A stretch of 23,565 bases of DNA from Cytidiella melzeri. Lineage: Eukaryota > Basidiomycota > Agaricomycetes > Polyporales > Irpicaceae. This document shows, in pieces, positions 9,346-19,260 of the stretch; the stretch's first letter is position 1, and every line of letters begins with the position of its first letter. A program made the translations under genes and the position numbers. The stretch covers positions 1 through 23,565 of the forward strand of contig JABYQR010000521.1 in assembly GCA_022592445.1 (NCBI GenBank). The letters run 5' to 3'. The notes below the pieces were generated by a model. The model was not told the origin of the DNA. It made no database searches and worked only from the letters and a program-made list of their open reading frames with translations.

Positions 9346-10012
9346 TTCAGAACATGTTCCAGGTGTCCTGTTGATGTCTGAACTTCCTCATCCTCGTTGG
9401 AACTAGCGTTAGCAAGGCCGGCAAGCGGCAAGTACAATTCCTGAGGATTGAATGAAAAATTACTTTTTGAGCAAGATTCGTAAGTAAACTTGTTGCTGGT
9501 AGAAGCCTGAACAAGTAATTTTGTTGGGAATAGTGTTTCCAATGAGTAATGTACAGTAAGTTGGTGGTTTGTCTTCACTGGAGCACACAATCATTCATGA
9601 AGAAAGAGGGACTGTGCTGTATTGTTTGAAGTGCAACAATGGGTGTGAGTACAGAATTGAAACAAGTTTGTGGAGTAGAACAGGGAGATGAAGATTGTTT
9701 GACATGCGTCTTGTTCTTAATGGTGTTGAACTATGTTGAATAATCTAGATACAATTTGGTAAACTGCAGGAGCAGAGCTACCAGTGATTTTGTTATTGAT
9801 AGCAAATTGAATAAATCATATAGTAAGAAATAGTTAATTGCACCTGTGACTTTGTTATCACAAAGAACCTCAGTAAAGAATTCTGTGCCTGGTAAGGGTC
9901 CTTACCTTGCCAAGCCATCTGGTCATCAATATTGACTGTATTACAGGCATTTGCTATTGGTGACACCTTTAATAGGCAACTTGATCTGGGATAAAGTGAC
10001 TGTACTACAATT
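9346..10012. other. Satellite remnant and unclassified spacer
   Basis: Bases 9359-9400 are the first 40-odd bases of a satellite unit (GTCCTGTTGATGTCTGAAC), which breaks off at GGAACTAGCG. The stretch 9419-9450 resembles 8127-8155 (CAAG.GG.AAGTACAA.TCCTGA), hinting at an older shared block. From 9450 to 10012 I see no gene and no other repeat; a small palindrome GGTAAGGGTCCTTACC lies near 9891. Confidence 0.5.
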
Positions 10013-10202
10013 GATAAATTTGGTTGCAGGAAAAGGAGCCATACATTGATGAAGGTAGTCACCAATGGTAGCAAGGAGCTCCATCTATCTTGTCATTAAT
10101 CTTGTGCAGTGTTCACTGTTGATTTTAGAAAATTACTTGCCTCAAGAATGAAGGTCTTGAGGGTGTCTCATTGGATCAATTGCTGAAACATGTTACATGT
10201 GT
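10013..10202 (+). repeat. Composite repeat copy C, head block
   Basis: Same head block as 8190-8384, in the same orientation and directly before the longer satellite array, which defines the head-satellite-tail order of the repeat. Confidence 0.85.
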
Positions 10203-11599
10203 CCTGTTGATGTCTGCACTGCCTCACCCCCACTGAAGTTGCCACAGGCTGGGTTCTGATTGTAACTCCTGCTTATAGAGCAACTAGTGGTTGTGAAACT
10301 GTGGGGAAGAATCTGATGCAGTGGTTGCTGCTGACGCAACCACGGTCTGAGCTGCATCACCCCTATTGGAACTGCCACAGACTGTGTTCTGATTGTGACT
10401 CCTGCTTGGGGAGAAGTGTTTGTGAAACCTTGTGACCAATCGAATGCAGTGCTTGCTGCCAACACAACAATGTAATGTTGATGTCTGAACTGCCTCACCC
10501 CCATTCAAACTGCCACAGTTGTAACTCTTGCTTAGAAAGTAGTGGTTGTGAAACTTAGTGGACCAATTGAATGCAGCGCTGGCTGCTGATAAAACCACGT
10601 CCGGCTGATATCTGCACTACCTCACCCCCATTATAGCTGTCAAAGGCTGTGTTCTGATTGTATCTCCTACTTGTAGAGGAACTGGTAGTTGTGAAACTGT
10701 ATGGAAGAATCAAAGGCAGTGCTCTATGCTGATGCAACCACGTCCTGTTGATGTCTCAACTGTATCAGCCCCACTAGAACTGCCACAGGCTGTGTTCTGA
10801 TTGTAGCTCCTGCTTATAGAGTGACTGGTAGTTGTAAAAGTGTATAGAAGAATCAAAGGCAGTGCTTTATGCTGATGCAACCGCGTCCTGTTCATGTTTG
10901 AACTGCCTCAGCCTCATCAGAACCACCACAGGCTATTTTCTGATTGTAACCCCTCCTTAGAGAGCAATGGATGGTTGTGAAACTTTGTGGAACAATCCGA
11001 TGCAGTGCTTGCTGCTGATGCAACCATGTCCTGTTGATGTCTGAGCTGCATCACCTCCATTGGCACTGCCACAGACTGTGTTCTGATTGTAACTCATGCT
11101 TATAGAGCAGCTGGTGGTTGTGAGACTGTATGGAAGAATCAAAGGCAGTGATTTATTCTGATGCAACCACATCCTGTTGATGTCTGAACTGCCTCACTCC
11201 TATTGGAACTGCCACAGACTGTGTTCTGATTGTAACTCCTGCTTGTAGAGCAACTGGTAGTTGTGAAACTATATGGAAGAATCAAAGGCAGTGCTCTATG
11301 CTGATGAAACCACATCCTGTTGATGTCTCAACTGTATCAGCCCCACTAGAACTTCCACAGGTTGTGTTTAGATTGGAACTCCTCCTTAGAGAGCAACTAA
11401 TGGTTGTGAACATTTGCGCAACAATTTAATGCAGTGCTTGCTGCTGATGCAACCGTGTCCTGTTGATGTCTGAACTGCCTCACCCCCATTGGAACTGCCA
11501 CAGGCTGTGTTCTGAATGTAACTCCTGCTTAGAGAGTAACTAACAGCTGTGAAACTTTGTGGAACAATCAGATACAGTACACACTACTAATACAGCCAC
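10203..11599 (+). repeat. ~143-bp satellite array, about ten units (copy C)
   Basis: Units begin near 10203, 10348, 10473, 10602, 10742, 10885, 11029, 11172, 11314 and 11457. The usual step is 142-145 bp, with two shortened units of about 130 bp. Core landmarks in most units are GATGTCTGAACTGCCTCA, ACTGCCACAGGCTGTGTTCT, GGTTGTGAAACT, GCAGTGCTTGCTGCTGATGC. The units are diverged from one another, so the array is old. A 144-bp step equals 48 codons, which leaves long antisense frames with a repeated peptide by chance; I do not call these genes. Confidence 0.9.
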
Positions 11600-12283
11600 A
11601 AATCTACATTGTCCAAAAATGTAGGGTTTGAGTGTTTTCAGTTAGCTTCCAAAGTACTGGTAATTTTTGTTCAGAGCCAATACTATGTGTGGCATGTCTT
11701 CTGATTGTATTCCTTGTTAAGAGAGCAAGCAATGTCTGTAGATTGCTGCTCATGTACCTGACCAAAAGTTGACATCATTTGCCAGCAGGAGTGGAGTTTG
11801 AACCTGAGTCTGGATGACTTTTTTCAGTAGACTGGCCATAACTTGCTCAATCCCACTTCAATTGACAGGATGTTTGTACCAGGATGTTGCCACAAGATAG
11901 GGCTATCCAATGGTGTATTATATGTACAAATGTATACCCATATGTAGTCTGTAAAAATCCAAAACTGCATTTTGATTGCAAAAGTGATCTGATACAAAGT
12001 TATAAAGGGCTTATAACAAGGCCAATGTGATGCCATCAGCTAAATTCATTGTTTTGTTATTGACACTGTTACTGTCTGTATTCTGCCATCAAATTCCCAC
12101 ACTTTGGGGGACAAAAAGGTCACATCTGAAAAGGCATCAATGTGCTGGAGCACACTGGAACAATTCTTCTTCATTCTTCAGGAATTGTAACTGCCTGTGT
12201 TCTGATGGAAACTCTTGCTTAGCTAGCAACATGTGTTTCTGGAATTCTTGGGAACAATCAGTTCCAATGATGTAACAAGAAAC
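11600..12283 (+). repeat. Composite repeat copy C, tail block
   Basis: Second copy of the tail at 8671-9345, with an uninterrupted equivalent of the site where Harbinger landed in copy A (single AAT at 11627-11629). Its last 147 bases (12137-12283) are the 173-bp unit that recurs identically after the Gypsy element, and it ends at GAAAC (12279-12283), the target duplication of that element. Confidence 0.88.
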
Positions 12284-13040
12284 TGTCACGGAGACGAAGC
12301 TCAACGCAGCAACTAGGGACACAATGTGGACGACAACGACGAGGTGGTGGCAGGCGTGTAGCACAATGCTTTCACCAACTATAAACCTTATTCAGGTAGC
12401 TAGCCCAGTAAAGACCAAGTTAGTATTGGGTACTACCAGCTATGTAGTACAGAGGGGGTTTGCTTACCTAGCCCAGTAAAGACCAAGAGGTTGAGATGGG
12501 GGCGAGGAGCGTACATGTAGCAGTATATATAGACTTCAGGGACCTGCGCACAGACCATGTTGAGGGCAGGCTTTGCAAGAAGCCGTGTGAACGAAGAACA
12601 AAAGAACTACCTAAAGGAGAACAATAGCTATTGTCTAGACCTTGCCAAGAACTCTACCCGTGAGAGAATCTATCTAAAAGGAGACCAACTATTGTATTCC
12701 ATTCCCACACCTGTGAGAACATCCTTCCATAAAGAGAACAATAAGGAAAGAACAAAAGGAGTCCATGTGGACGTCATTTATGACATCAAACCCTAGCTAT
12801 GGGCTGAGCCATGTGGTTGTAGTCATGTGGTCTTACTTAAGCTAAGTCACATGCCAGTGTGACATAGTAGCAAGTAATGTGACCGTGTGGAGCGTCTAAG
12901 CCACGTGATACAGGCGCTTAATAGACGTGAAAAGGGAGTTTATGCAGAGAGAGTTGTAACTAAGCTGCAGCCCGGAGTTTTATAGATAAAAACAAGAGGT
13001 AAATTGCGAAAATTAAGGGCTAGTCAGGCCATCCATGACA
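12284..13040 (-). repeat. Element 1 LTR, 3' copy
   Basis: 757 bp, starting TGTCATGG and ending CCGTGACA on the minus strand (TG..CA ends). Differences from 20149-20906 are substitutions near 12294, 12449, 12547, 12921 and 12989 plus one missing G near 12501. TATATATA at 12524-12531 reads as a TATA box on both strands. Confidence 0.95.
12557..12796 (+). CDS. 79-codon open frame in the LTR, antisense to the element
   Basis: ATG MLRAGFARSRVNEEQ to VDVIYDIKP, charged, no recognised domain. The ATG lies 25 bp after a TATATATA on the same strand, so it could be expressed from an outward LTR promoter. The identical frame occurs at 20423-20662, but two near-identical LTRs give no evidence of selection. 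Probably fortuitous. Confidence 0.15.
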   Translation: MLRAGFARSRVNEEQKNYLKENNSYCLDLAKNSTRERIYLKGDQLLYSIPTPVRTSFHKENNKERTKGVHVDVIYDIKP

Positions 13041-13057
13041 TTACCCCCCTCCTAAAA
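13041..13057 (-). other. Polypurine tract of element 1
   Basis: Minus strand reads TTTTAGGAGGGGGGTAA immediately before the 3' LTR, the position and composition of a plus-strand primer. It fixes the element's orientation and makes 12284-13040 the 3' LTR. The stretch 13058-13205 is 3' untranslated sequence. Confidence 0.8.
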
Positions 13058-13205
13058 TCGAGCATCCTTGCGAAGCATCACTGTGCTGTGGTGATAGAGG
13101 TCTTCTACCCGTCTACAGGGATTCAGCAGAATTGCCCCAATTGTCTAGTCAGAAGGATGCTAAGAAGTTTCTCCCCTTCTGGTGTCATTGACTTGACGTT
13201 ACCCG

Positions 13206-15007
13206 TCAGTGTGATGTTCTTGAGATATCCAGACCGATGTGTTTGCCTTCATCCCAGCTAAGATCATATGTAGATGGATAGATCGTGCGAAGGAAAGCGG
13301 GGTCGGTCTGGGTATTGAATTCCCAAAAGTGCGAGCGGAGATCCGCGAAGAGTGAAGCTTTGATGACCCGGGGCGCTCCGGGGTTTGCTTTGTAGAAGTC
13401 GTCAATCGCTTCTTGACTATTCTCGAGGTTTTCTACTGGTTCCCAGCTATTGTGTCCGTCTGAATACCCTTCCTATTTGACTAGGAATTGTAGTTTCTTC
13501 CATCGTCCGTGTAGCCTGCTGTCTAGCACTTTCTCGACGACGTACTGCTCTTCTCCGTCTATGACAATAGGATCAGGAGGTGGAGGTACGTCTTTGCCAT
13601 TGTTGTGCCAGGGACTTAGACGGTTGATATGGAAGACAGGGTGGATTCGGAGATAGCTGGGTAGATTGAGTTTGTAATTGAGATCACCAATGTGTTTGAT
13701 GACCTTGTACGGGCCGAGTTGTCGAGGACCGAGTTTAGGGGTAGCCTGGTGGATCTGGACGTTCTTAGCGTTCAGCCAGACCATGTCCCCTACTTGGAAG
13801 ACGCCTGGAGAACGTTTCTCAGACTTGTAGAGTTGCTTCATCTTTTCTTTGCTTAGACGAAGAGCTGCTTCGGTCTTCTTTTGTACTCGAGCCATATTAT
13901 CAAGGCGCTCATCGAGTGTAGGGATATTGCTTCACTTGCCAACTGGTATAGTGAAGTTGGGGCAATATCCGTGGATGACTTCAAACAGTGTTTGGGAGTT
14001 ACCCGCATGTACTCGCGAGTTGAGTGCAAACTCAGCCGCCGGTAGATGATCGACCCAGTCGTCTTGTTGTTGTTGACAGAATAGACGCAGATACTGTTCT
14101 ATATCCTGGTTTTTGCGTTCGACCTTGCCATTTCCTTGCGGATGATAGGCGGTCGTAAAACCAGTCTCTATGCCTAGGCGGTGATAGAGCGCACGCATGA
14201 AGCACGCTGCAAACTGGGGTCCTTGGTCAGAGAACACCTTCTTGGGAATGCTGTGAAGTCGGAATACTTCTTTGTAGTGTAGATTGGCAATCCCCTCAGC
14301 GTTAACCCTAGTGGTAGTTGGGATGATGTGCGTTTGATCGGAGTAGTGGTCAACGTAGACCGCAATTGAATCGAATCCCTTAGAGGGTGGCAGCTGAGTG
14401 ATGAGATCTACACCGATGTGTTCCCAAGGTCCGGCCGGAGTTTTCTGAGGCTGTAGTACTGCTTTAGGATGTGGAGCTGACTTGTAACGCTGACAGCGAT
14501 CACAGCCTAGTACGTAAGTCTCTACGAAAGCATTCATCTTCGGCCACCAATAGTGTTGTGAGACTAGTTCTATGGTGCCGTGTTTGCCTGGATGAGCAGC
14601 CGCGGGTGTGTCATGGCAAGATTTGACGATTTTGTGATGGAGCTCTTTGTTGTTAGGGATATAGAGTTTTCCCTTGTAGTAGATGAGTCCGTCACTCTCT
14701 TCCCATTTGAGTAAACTGCCGACAAGTTTGTGAGGACCCTTCTTTCGAAGGGTAGCCAGAGCTTGTGCGACTTCTGCTTCTTGCTCTGTGCATTCTCGGA
14801 TCTTTGATTCAAGTGGAGAAGCAGTGGCGAGTGTACTGGTAGCGAGGATCTGGAAGTGTTCTGGTTTTAGTACTACCTGATCCTTGTTGTCTTCTTTGTC
14901 CCTGACAGCGTGGCAGTGAAGACAAGAAAGGGGATCAGCGTGTATCATGGTACTGCCAGGCTTGTGTACCAACACAAAGTCGAAGTCAGCCAAGAGTAGT
15001 GACCAAC
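13206..15007 (-). pseudogene. Element 1 pol, integrase and chromodomain, two stops
   Basis: C-terminal part of the Gypsy polyprotein, resuming in frame at SLLLADFDFVLVHKPGSTM after the nested LTR. Integrase features: zinc motif His-7-His (CHDTPAAAH) with CDRC, then catalytic Asp (HIGVDLI), Asp (VFSDQGPQF) and Glu (GKVERKNQ) with 35 residues between the last two, the DD35E spacing. A TGA at 13930-13932 falls after TIPVGK. The frame continues through the GPY region (GPRQLGPYKVIKHIGDLNYKL) and FHINRLSPW to a chromodomain (YVVEKVLDSR, LQFLVK, then EGYSDGHNSWEP). There the conserved Trp after LVK is a TAG (13473-13475). The ancestral frame ends at TGA 13206-13208. Chromodomains of such elements bind histone marks and guide integration. 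Both stops are one transition from the expected codon. Confidence 0.92.
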
Positions 15008-15732
15008 TGTAACAGTTAAGGTTACACTCACCAGATAAGTGGTTAATTTGAGGGGGAGATAGAGATATAGAGAGTAAGAGGTGTGGTGAGCGAAGTACTG
15101 GAGAGTACAAGGTAGTCCTTTATCAACAGAGTGGATAAGACTGAGGGGATATGCCCTCAGGAGTGCCTCTATATATACATGAAGGGGAGGACCCCAGGTA
15201 CTACCCTAAGACCCCTAATACCTACATGAGTAAGCGAAGTAATCTACCTTACTAAGCATGCCCTATGCCCTAGTGGTGCCACTTCAATAATCAACCAATA
15301 GCAATTGTCTCCATGACCTGACCCCATGACCCAGCTCCAAGGCTAGACTTGTTCTAGCTTGTTCTAAGACAAGGCTAGACTTTTCCAGAAGGTTCTAAGA
15401 ACTATGACATCATCTAATGGAATGTTCTATACTATGACATCATAGTTCCAGCATGTTCCACAATGTTCCAGAGAGTTCTATCATGTGATACACAGATAAG
15501 GAAAGGAGCGCATCAGCGCATCAGAGACAGGAGGCGCATCAGCGCATCAATTGATAGGCACTGAGAATAAGCGCCGGAATAGGCGCCTGATAAGCGCCAG
15601 ATAAGCGCTGGATAAGCGCCTAAATAGACGCCGGAGAAGCGCTGGATAAGCGCTTGACAAGCGCTTAAATATTCCCAATAATACCGTTGCCTGGTAAGGC
15701 AAGTCTTGTAGAAACATTGAAAATCTGTGACA
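15008..15732 (-). mobile_element. Nested solo LTR of another Gypsy family
   Basis: 725 bp, TGTCACAG to CTGTTACA on the minus strand, flanked by CCAAC on the plus strand (15003-15007 and 15733-15737), a 5-bp target duplication. No internal coding region is present, so it is a solo LTR left by recombination. It splits pol between RNase H (LTRRQARW) and the integrase lead-in (SLLLADFDF). Insert plus duplication is 730 bp, which exactly explains the frame change between the two halves. A minus-strand TATATATA lies near 15168-15175. General layout (TGT start, GCGCTTAT repeats, TATA) resembles the other two LTR families, suggesting the same orientation. Confidence 0.92.
15568..15668 (-). repeat. 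GCGCTTATC minirepeats in the solo LTR
   Basis: About nine units of 10-13 bp built on AAGCGCTTATC with GCGC as the palindromic core, each separated by TA-rich bases. Four GCGCATCA copies follow at 15507-15549. Related GCGCCTAT / GCGCTTAT pieces occur at 21192-21213 in the element 2 LTR. Confidence 0.8.
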
Positions 15733-16404
15733 CCAACGTGCTTGACGTCGAGTGAGGTGCTGCGCAGTTTTCCAGTACTGCAGGTTTGCGTGATCTGTCC
15801 AGATCTCAAACGGTTCCTTGAGCCCCTCAAGGTAGTGGCACCAATCTCTGAGAGCCTCGGTGATGGCTAACATCTCCCGATCAAAGATTTCGTAGTTACG
15901 CTCAGCTTCAGTCATAGATGCAGACCGGTAGGCGATAGGGTGGTAGAATCCATCTTCCTTCGATTTCTGGGAGATGATTCCACCGGTTGCATAGCCCAAA
16001 TCATCGACTTCTAGACGTGTAGGGAGTTCAGGGTCCCAGACTGCCAAGATAGGCTTAGTGGTAAAGGCCTTCTTTAGCAGCGTGAAGGCAGTCTGCTGTG
16101 CTGGACCCCAGACAAACGGTACGTCCTTCTTAGTCAGGTCGTGTAGAGGCCGTGCGTGCTTTGAGAAGTCTTGAATGAAGCGGCGGTAGAAGTTGGCAAA
16201 CCCGATGAATCCTCTGATTTCTTTGAGGTTCTTGGGTGTGGGCCACGTAGAAACTGCTTGGACTTTGACAGGGTCCATAGCTGCTTTGCCAGCGCGAATG
16301 ATCAACCCGAGGTACTCGATCTCAGATTTCTCAAATTCGCACTTTTCTGGATGAAGATACAAATCATGTTGTTGAAGTCGCTCGAGGACTTCATGAACAA
16401 CCTT
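15733..16404 (-). pseudogene. Element 1 pol, RT thumb and RNase H
   Basis: Continuation of the reverse transcriptase after a frameshift: HEVLERL, LYLHPEKCEF, EYLGLII and the thumb/connection block GFIGFANFYRRFIQDFS. RNase H follows with the first acidic site in LEVDDLGYATGG, Glu in ERNYEIFDREMLAI and Asp in EIWTDHANLQYW, then LTRRQARW at the solo LTR junction. The expected Asp-Ala-Ser of the first motif reads Asp-Asp-Leu here. The frame is open through this part, and residues after ARW in any open frame are LTR sequence, not pol. Confidence 0.92.
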
Positions 16405-17731
16405 GCGGTGCCAAATTGTTACTCCAGATTAAGATGTCATCTAGATAGACAGCCACCTTGCCCTCGGCGACGAGGTCAGCAAAGATGTTGTCCATCAGAG
16501 CTTGGAAGGTAGCGGGTGAGTTTGTGAGACCGAAGAACATGACTTTAGGTTCGAAGAGTCCTCGGTTGGTAACAAATGCCGCTTTGTACTCGTCTCCTTC
16601 TTTGATTCGAACATTGTGATATCCCCAACGAACATCAAATTTAGTGAAGATCTTTGCACCCTTGAGCTTGTTGATAATGTTGGTAGCAAGCAGTAGTGGG
16701 TAGCGATTCTTTACAGTGATGTCGTTGAGTTTCCGGTAGTCCTGAATAAGTCGGAGTTTGTTGTCCTTCTTTTTGATGAAGAAGACTGGAGAAGCCATTG
16801 GAGACTTAGAAGGCGTGATGTAACCTTTTGACAGGTTCTCCTGAATGAACTTGTCAAGCTCGGCTTGTTCATTCAGGGGCATGGGGTAAACTTTTGATTT
16901 GATGGTCTCAGGAGCGTCTGGTTTGAGATCAATCAAATGGTCCCAGGGCTGATGCTGGGGTAGCCGATTAGACTCTTCCTCAGAGAAGACTTTAGCGTGT
17001 CTGTGGTACTCTGATGGAACAATGTCTTTGAAGGAGCGCTGAGCTTTAGCTTCGTTAGCTTCGGCAGCAAGCTTAGTAGAGTAGGTGAAGCCGGCCATAC
17101 ACCAGACTTCGTCAGTGGTGTCTTGAATAATACCGGCTTTGACCCACTGTCTACGTTCTTTGCGGTTACCATCAATCTTCTGGAAAGGTTCATCAGGAGA
17201 TTCTTCCAAGCCGCTCGGAATCGTCATTTCTCCTTTTTCCCAGTTGACGGTAGGGTTTACGCGTTTGAGCCATGGTAGCCCAAGTATGATGTCTTCTGGA
17301 CCCAAGTCCGTGACAAGAAACTCTGCCTTTTCTGTGTGGTCTCCAACAGTGAGTGTGAGGCGAACGAAGTGCGTTAATCCGCCAGCTTTATTCTTAGTTC
17401 CGTCAATATTGTGCAATGAGATAACCCTTTCGAGCGGGTGCCGAATAATCTTATGCTTTTTGACAAACTGATGACTGATGAATAAAGCTGTAGCTCCTGA
17501 ATCGATCATGGCAGGAATGCAAATGCTTCTATTCAGACCTTTTACTAGTACATGTATTCGGAAATGGGACGATAACCGGTCTAGAGACGATATAGTACAT
17601 GCAGAGACAGTAGACAACGGGCATGGAGTTGCTATGGTACACAAGGCAGAAGACGAGGAAGACGACGAAGGAGACAAGGACAGGGTATCAGGGGGACTCG
17701 CAGCTGCGGCTGTGTCACGAGTCCGTTTCAA
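16391..17731 (-). pseudogene. Element 1 pol, protease and reverse transcriptase palm
   Basis: 446-codon frame entered by -1 shift from gag. An Ser-rich linker precedes the aspartic protease (PAMIDSGATALFIS, Asp near residue 77, then IILGLPWLKRVNP). The reverse transcriptase starts near residue 285 (VYPMPLNEQAELDKFI, SPVFFIKKKDNKLRLIQDYR), with the first catalytic Asp in FTKFDVRWGYHNVRI (366) and YLDD at 429-432. The frame is lost right after YLDDILIWSNNLA, near 16405-16418, where the normal continuation (HRKVVHEVL) is in another frame. This frameshift removes the RT thumb, RNase H and integrase from the product. Otherwise well conserved, consistent with a recently dead copy. Confidence 0.92.
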
Positions 17732-17735
17732 AAAA
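17728..17735 (-). promoter_or_regulatory. Probable gag-pol -1 frameshift site
   Basis: On the minus strand gag ends GCG GTT TTT TGA. A run of six T (17730-17735) immediately precedes the stop, and pol is open in the -1 frame from the same place (TTG AAA CGG). A Phe tRNA on TTT can slip back one base and still pair, bypassing the stop. Confidence 0.6.
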
Positions 17736-18975
17736 CCGCATTGATTTTTGCTGCCATCTCATCCATTTGCTTCTTCTGGATGTCAAGCATGTCCTTGAGC
17801 GCAGCAATCTTAGCATCCTTGTTGTTGGATGTGTCTTGCTTGACTGCAGTAGTAGTTGACAATGTCGACAAGGTAGCGGCAACCTTTTGTCCCTTAGGGA
17901 CGCCTTGGAGCCGTTTGAGGCAAACTGCCCCCCAGTGACCGGTGCCACCGCAGTGGTTGCAGACCGGGTCGTCTGGGTGCTTCGAGTCCCTCTTCTTGTG
18001 ACTCTCAGATCCACAAACCGAGCAGCGCTTGCTCATCTCCTTCTTCCATTTCTGAAAGATCTCCTGTTTGCCCAGACCCGCAAAGAGCAAGTCAAACAAG
18101 GCGGAGAAACGGGATGCGTCGATCTCCATTGCATTGGGATCACAGAACGCTTGCTGGTGGGACTTGCCATGTCCCGAGGAATTGTCTACCATGACCTTCC
18201 CAGTGCTGTTGCGTAGATCCACTAGCTGAGCGTCTACTGCCTTGCACTGGTCCTTTAGTGCCTCGTAGGTTGTGGTGCGGGTCTGGAAGTATGAGATGCG
18301 CTGAAGGTACTCCGTACTCAAGCTTGACTTGAGACGGTTGAAAAGATCCTGCTGGCTCCAGCCAGTGCGAGGGGCCCAGGTCTCAAACTCCAAGATGTGG
18401 GCGGCAAACGTCTTGTTACCCTGCTTCATGCCGGTAACCTTAGTCTTGGCCTCCATGACCGCGTCAATAGGCTCAAACTTGGCTTTGAAAGCCTCAATAA
18501 ATGTATCCCAGCTGTTGCCAAAAGCTGGTTTGCTACTGGCCAGCTCCTCAATATGAGGGCGAGCCCAGTCGGCAGTGTCGTCCTGCATAAACGACAAGGC
18601 GCTGGTGATGAGTTTGTGAGGATCAAAGATCCTTGCACCATTATTGTCCACCCGGACCTGGCCTTGCGCGTCTTGCTGGAAGAATGCTTTTCCTTGATTT
18701 TGAGCCCATACTATGAACACGTGGCGGAAGAACCAGGCTTCTGACGATGTTTTCCCCTTGAAGGAGACTGGTTTCTCGACGATGCTTCTTTCCCGAGAAG
18801 CGTGGGTAGCAGCGGCAACCGCTGGTGTCTGTGCAGCTGCAAGTGCAGCCACCTGATTGGTAAGGTCAACCATCCTTTGTGTCAGGACGCCCAACATATT
18901 TAGGACGTCTTGCTGGCTCAGGTTGGCAACTGGGGCAGCTGGAGCAGCAGGGGCAGCGGGCTGGTTGGGATCCAT
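17728..18975 (-). CDS. gag: Element 1 gag (capsid-nucleocapsid), intact
   Basis: 415 residues from ATG at 18975 (MDPNQPAAPAAPAAPVANLS). Structural protein that packages element RNA in virus-like particles. A short N-terminal coiled coil (MVDLTNQVAALAAAQ) precedes the capsid core typical of fungal Gypsy elements (KPVSFKGKTSSEAWFF, LSFMQDDTADWARPHI, WDTFIEAFKAKFEP). Near the C-terminus a CCHC zinc knuckle CNHCGGTGHWGAVC (339-352) binds RNA; a second Cys-His motif just before it (CSVCGSESHKKRD) lacks the last Cys. The C-terminal 60 residues form another probable coiled coil (LKDMLDIQKKQMDEMAAKI). Ends at TGA beside the T6 slippage run, overlapping pol by 4 nt. The plus-strand gag at 23100 is homologous (KP.SFKG..SS, SALSFM..DA..WA.PH). 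Confidence 0.93.
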   Translation of the reverse strand: MDPNQPAAPAAPAAPVANLSQQDVLNMLGVLTQRMVDLTNQVAALAAAQTPAVAAATHASRERSIVEKPVSFKGKTSSEAWFFRHVFIVWAQNQGKAFFQQDAQGQVRVDNNGARIFDPHKLITSALSFMQDDTADWARPHIEELASSKPAFGNSWDTFIEAFKAKFEPIDAVMEAKTKVTGMKQGNKTFAAHILEFETWAPRTGWSQQDLFNRLKSSLSTEYLQRISYFQTRTTTYEALKDQCKAVDAQLVDLRNSTGKVMVDNSSGHGKSHQQAFCDPNAMEIDASRFSALFDLLFAGLGKQEIFQKWKKEMSKRCSVCGSESHKKRDSKHPDDPVCNHCGGTGHWGAVCLKRLQGVPKGQKVAATLSTLSTTTAVKQDTSNNKDAKIAALKDMLDIQKKQMDEMAAKINAVF

Positions 18976-19020
18976 GTCTTCTTTGGTGATAAGACGACGA
19001 TTTTCTTCGGAAGGCGTTTG

Positions 19021-19260
19021 TTAAGTCTCGGTGTAATACTCGTGTTCGATGGCTTCAGTGGGGTCTAACTGATTTGATCGATTAGGGCACGGTTGATCTT
19101 CACACTCGTAGAATGCTCCTTCGTTGGCTCGGAAGTGGTCGTCTGTGACCGCAATGGGATGAAAGAAATGGATACAATTATCACAAATCAGGCTTTCTGA
19201 ATACGTGGCAGGCAAAACTTCTGGACTATCTAATCCAGTCGAAGTAGCTATCTCTGTTAA
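19021..19260 (-). pseudogene. Pre-gag cysteine-rich segment, in frame with gag but cut off by a stop
   Basis: Open for 79 codons with no ATG. Residues include ICDNCIHFFHPIAV and ECEDQPCPNR, giving two Cys pairs and His that could bind zinc. It overlaps the end of ORF0 in the +1 frame and is in the same frame as gag, separated from it only by TAA (19021-19023) and 14 codons. The plus-strand element has a related segment, CEAQPCPNRYN, also in gag frame and open into gag. This suggests an N-terminal extension of gag, or a bridge between ORF0 and gag made by splicing or frameshifting. No known domain recognised. Confidence 0.45.

Noticed and set aside
10193..11172. Several minus-strand frames with a repeated peptide (SRSYNQNT..G) over the satellite
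   Set aside because: A unit near 144 bp repeats the same codons by chance. Units vary in length, frames are broken between them, and none has a start or conserved domain.
10203..11599. CRISPR-like regular repetition
   Set aside because: The whole ~143-bp unit is repeated with no unique spacers, and the DNA is eukaryotic. It is a satellite.
15513..15830. Minus-strand frame with AYPALI/RRLFRRL-type repeated peptide, and the tail of the RNase H frame
   Set aside because: They translate the GCGCTTATC minirepeats of the inserted solo LTR, not pol.
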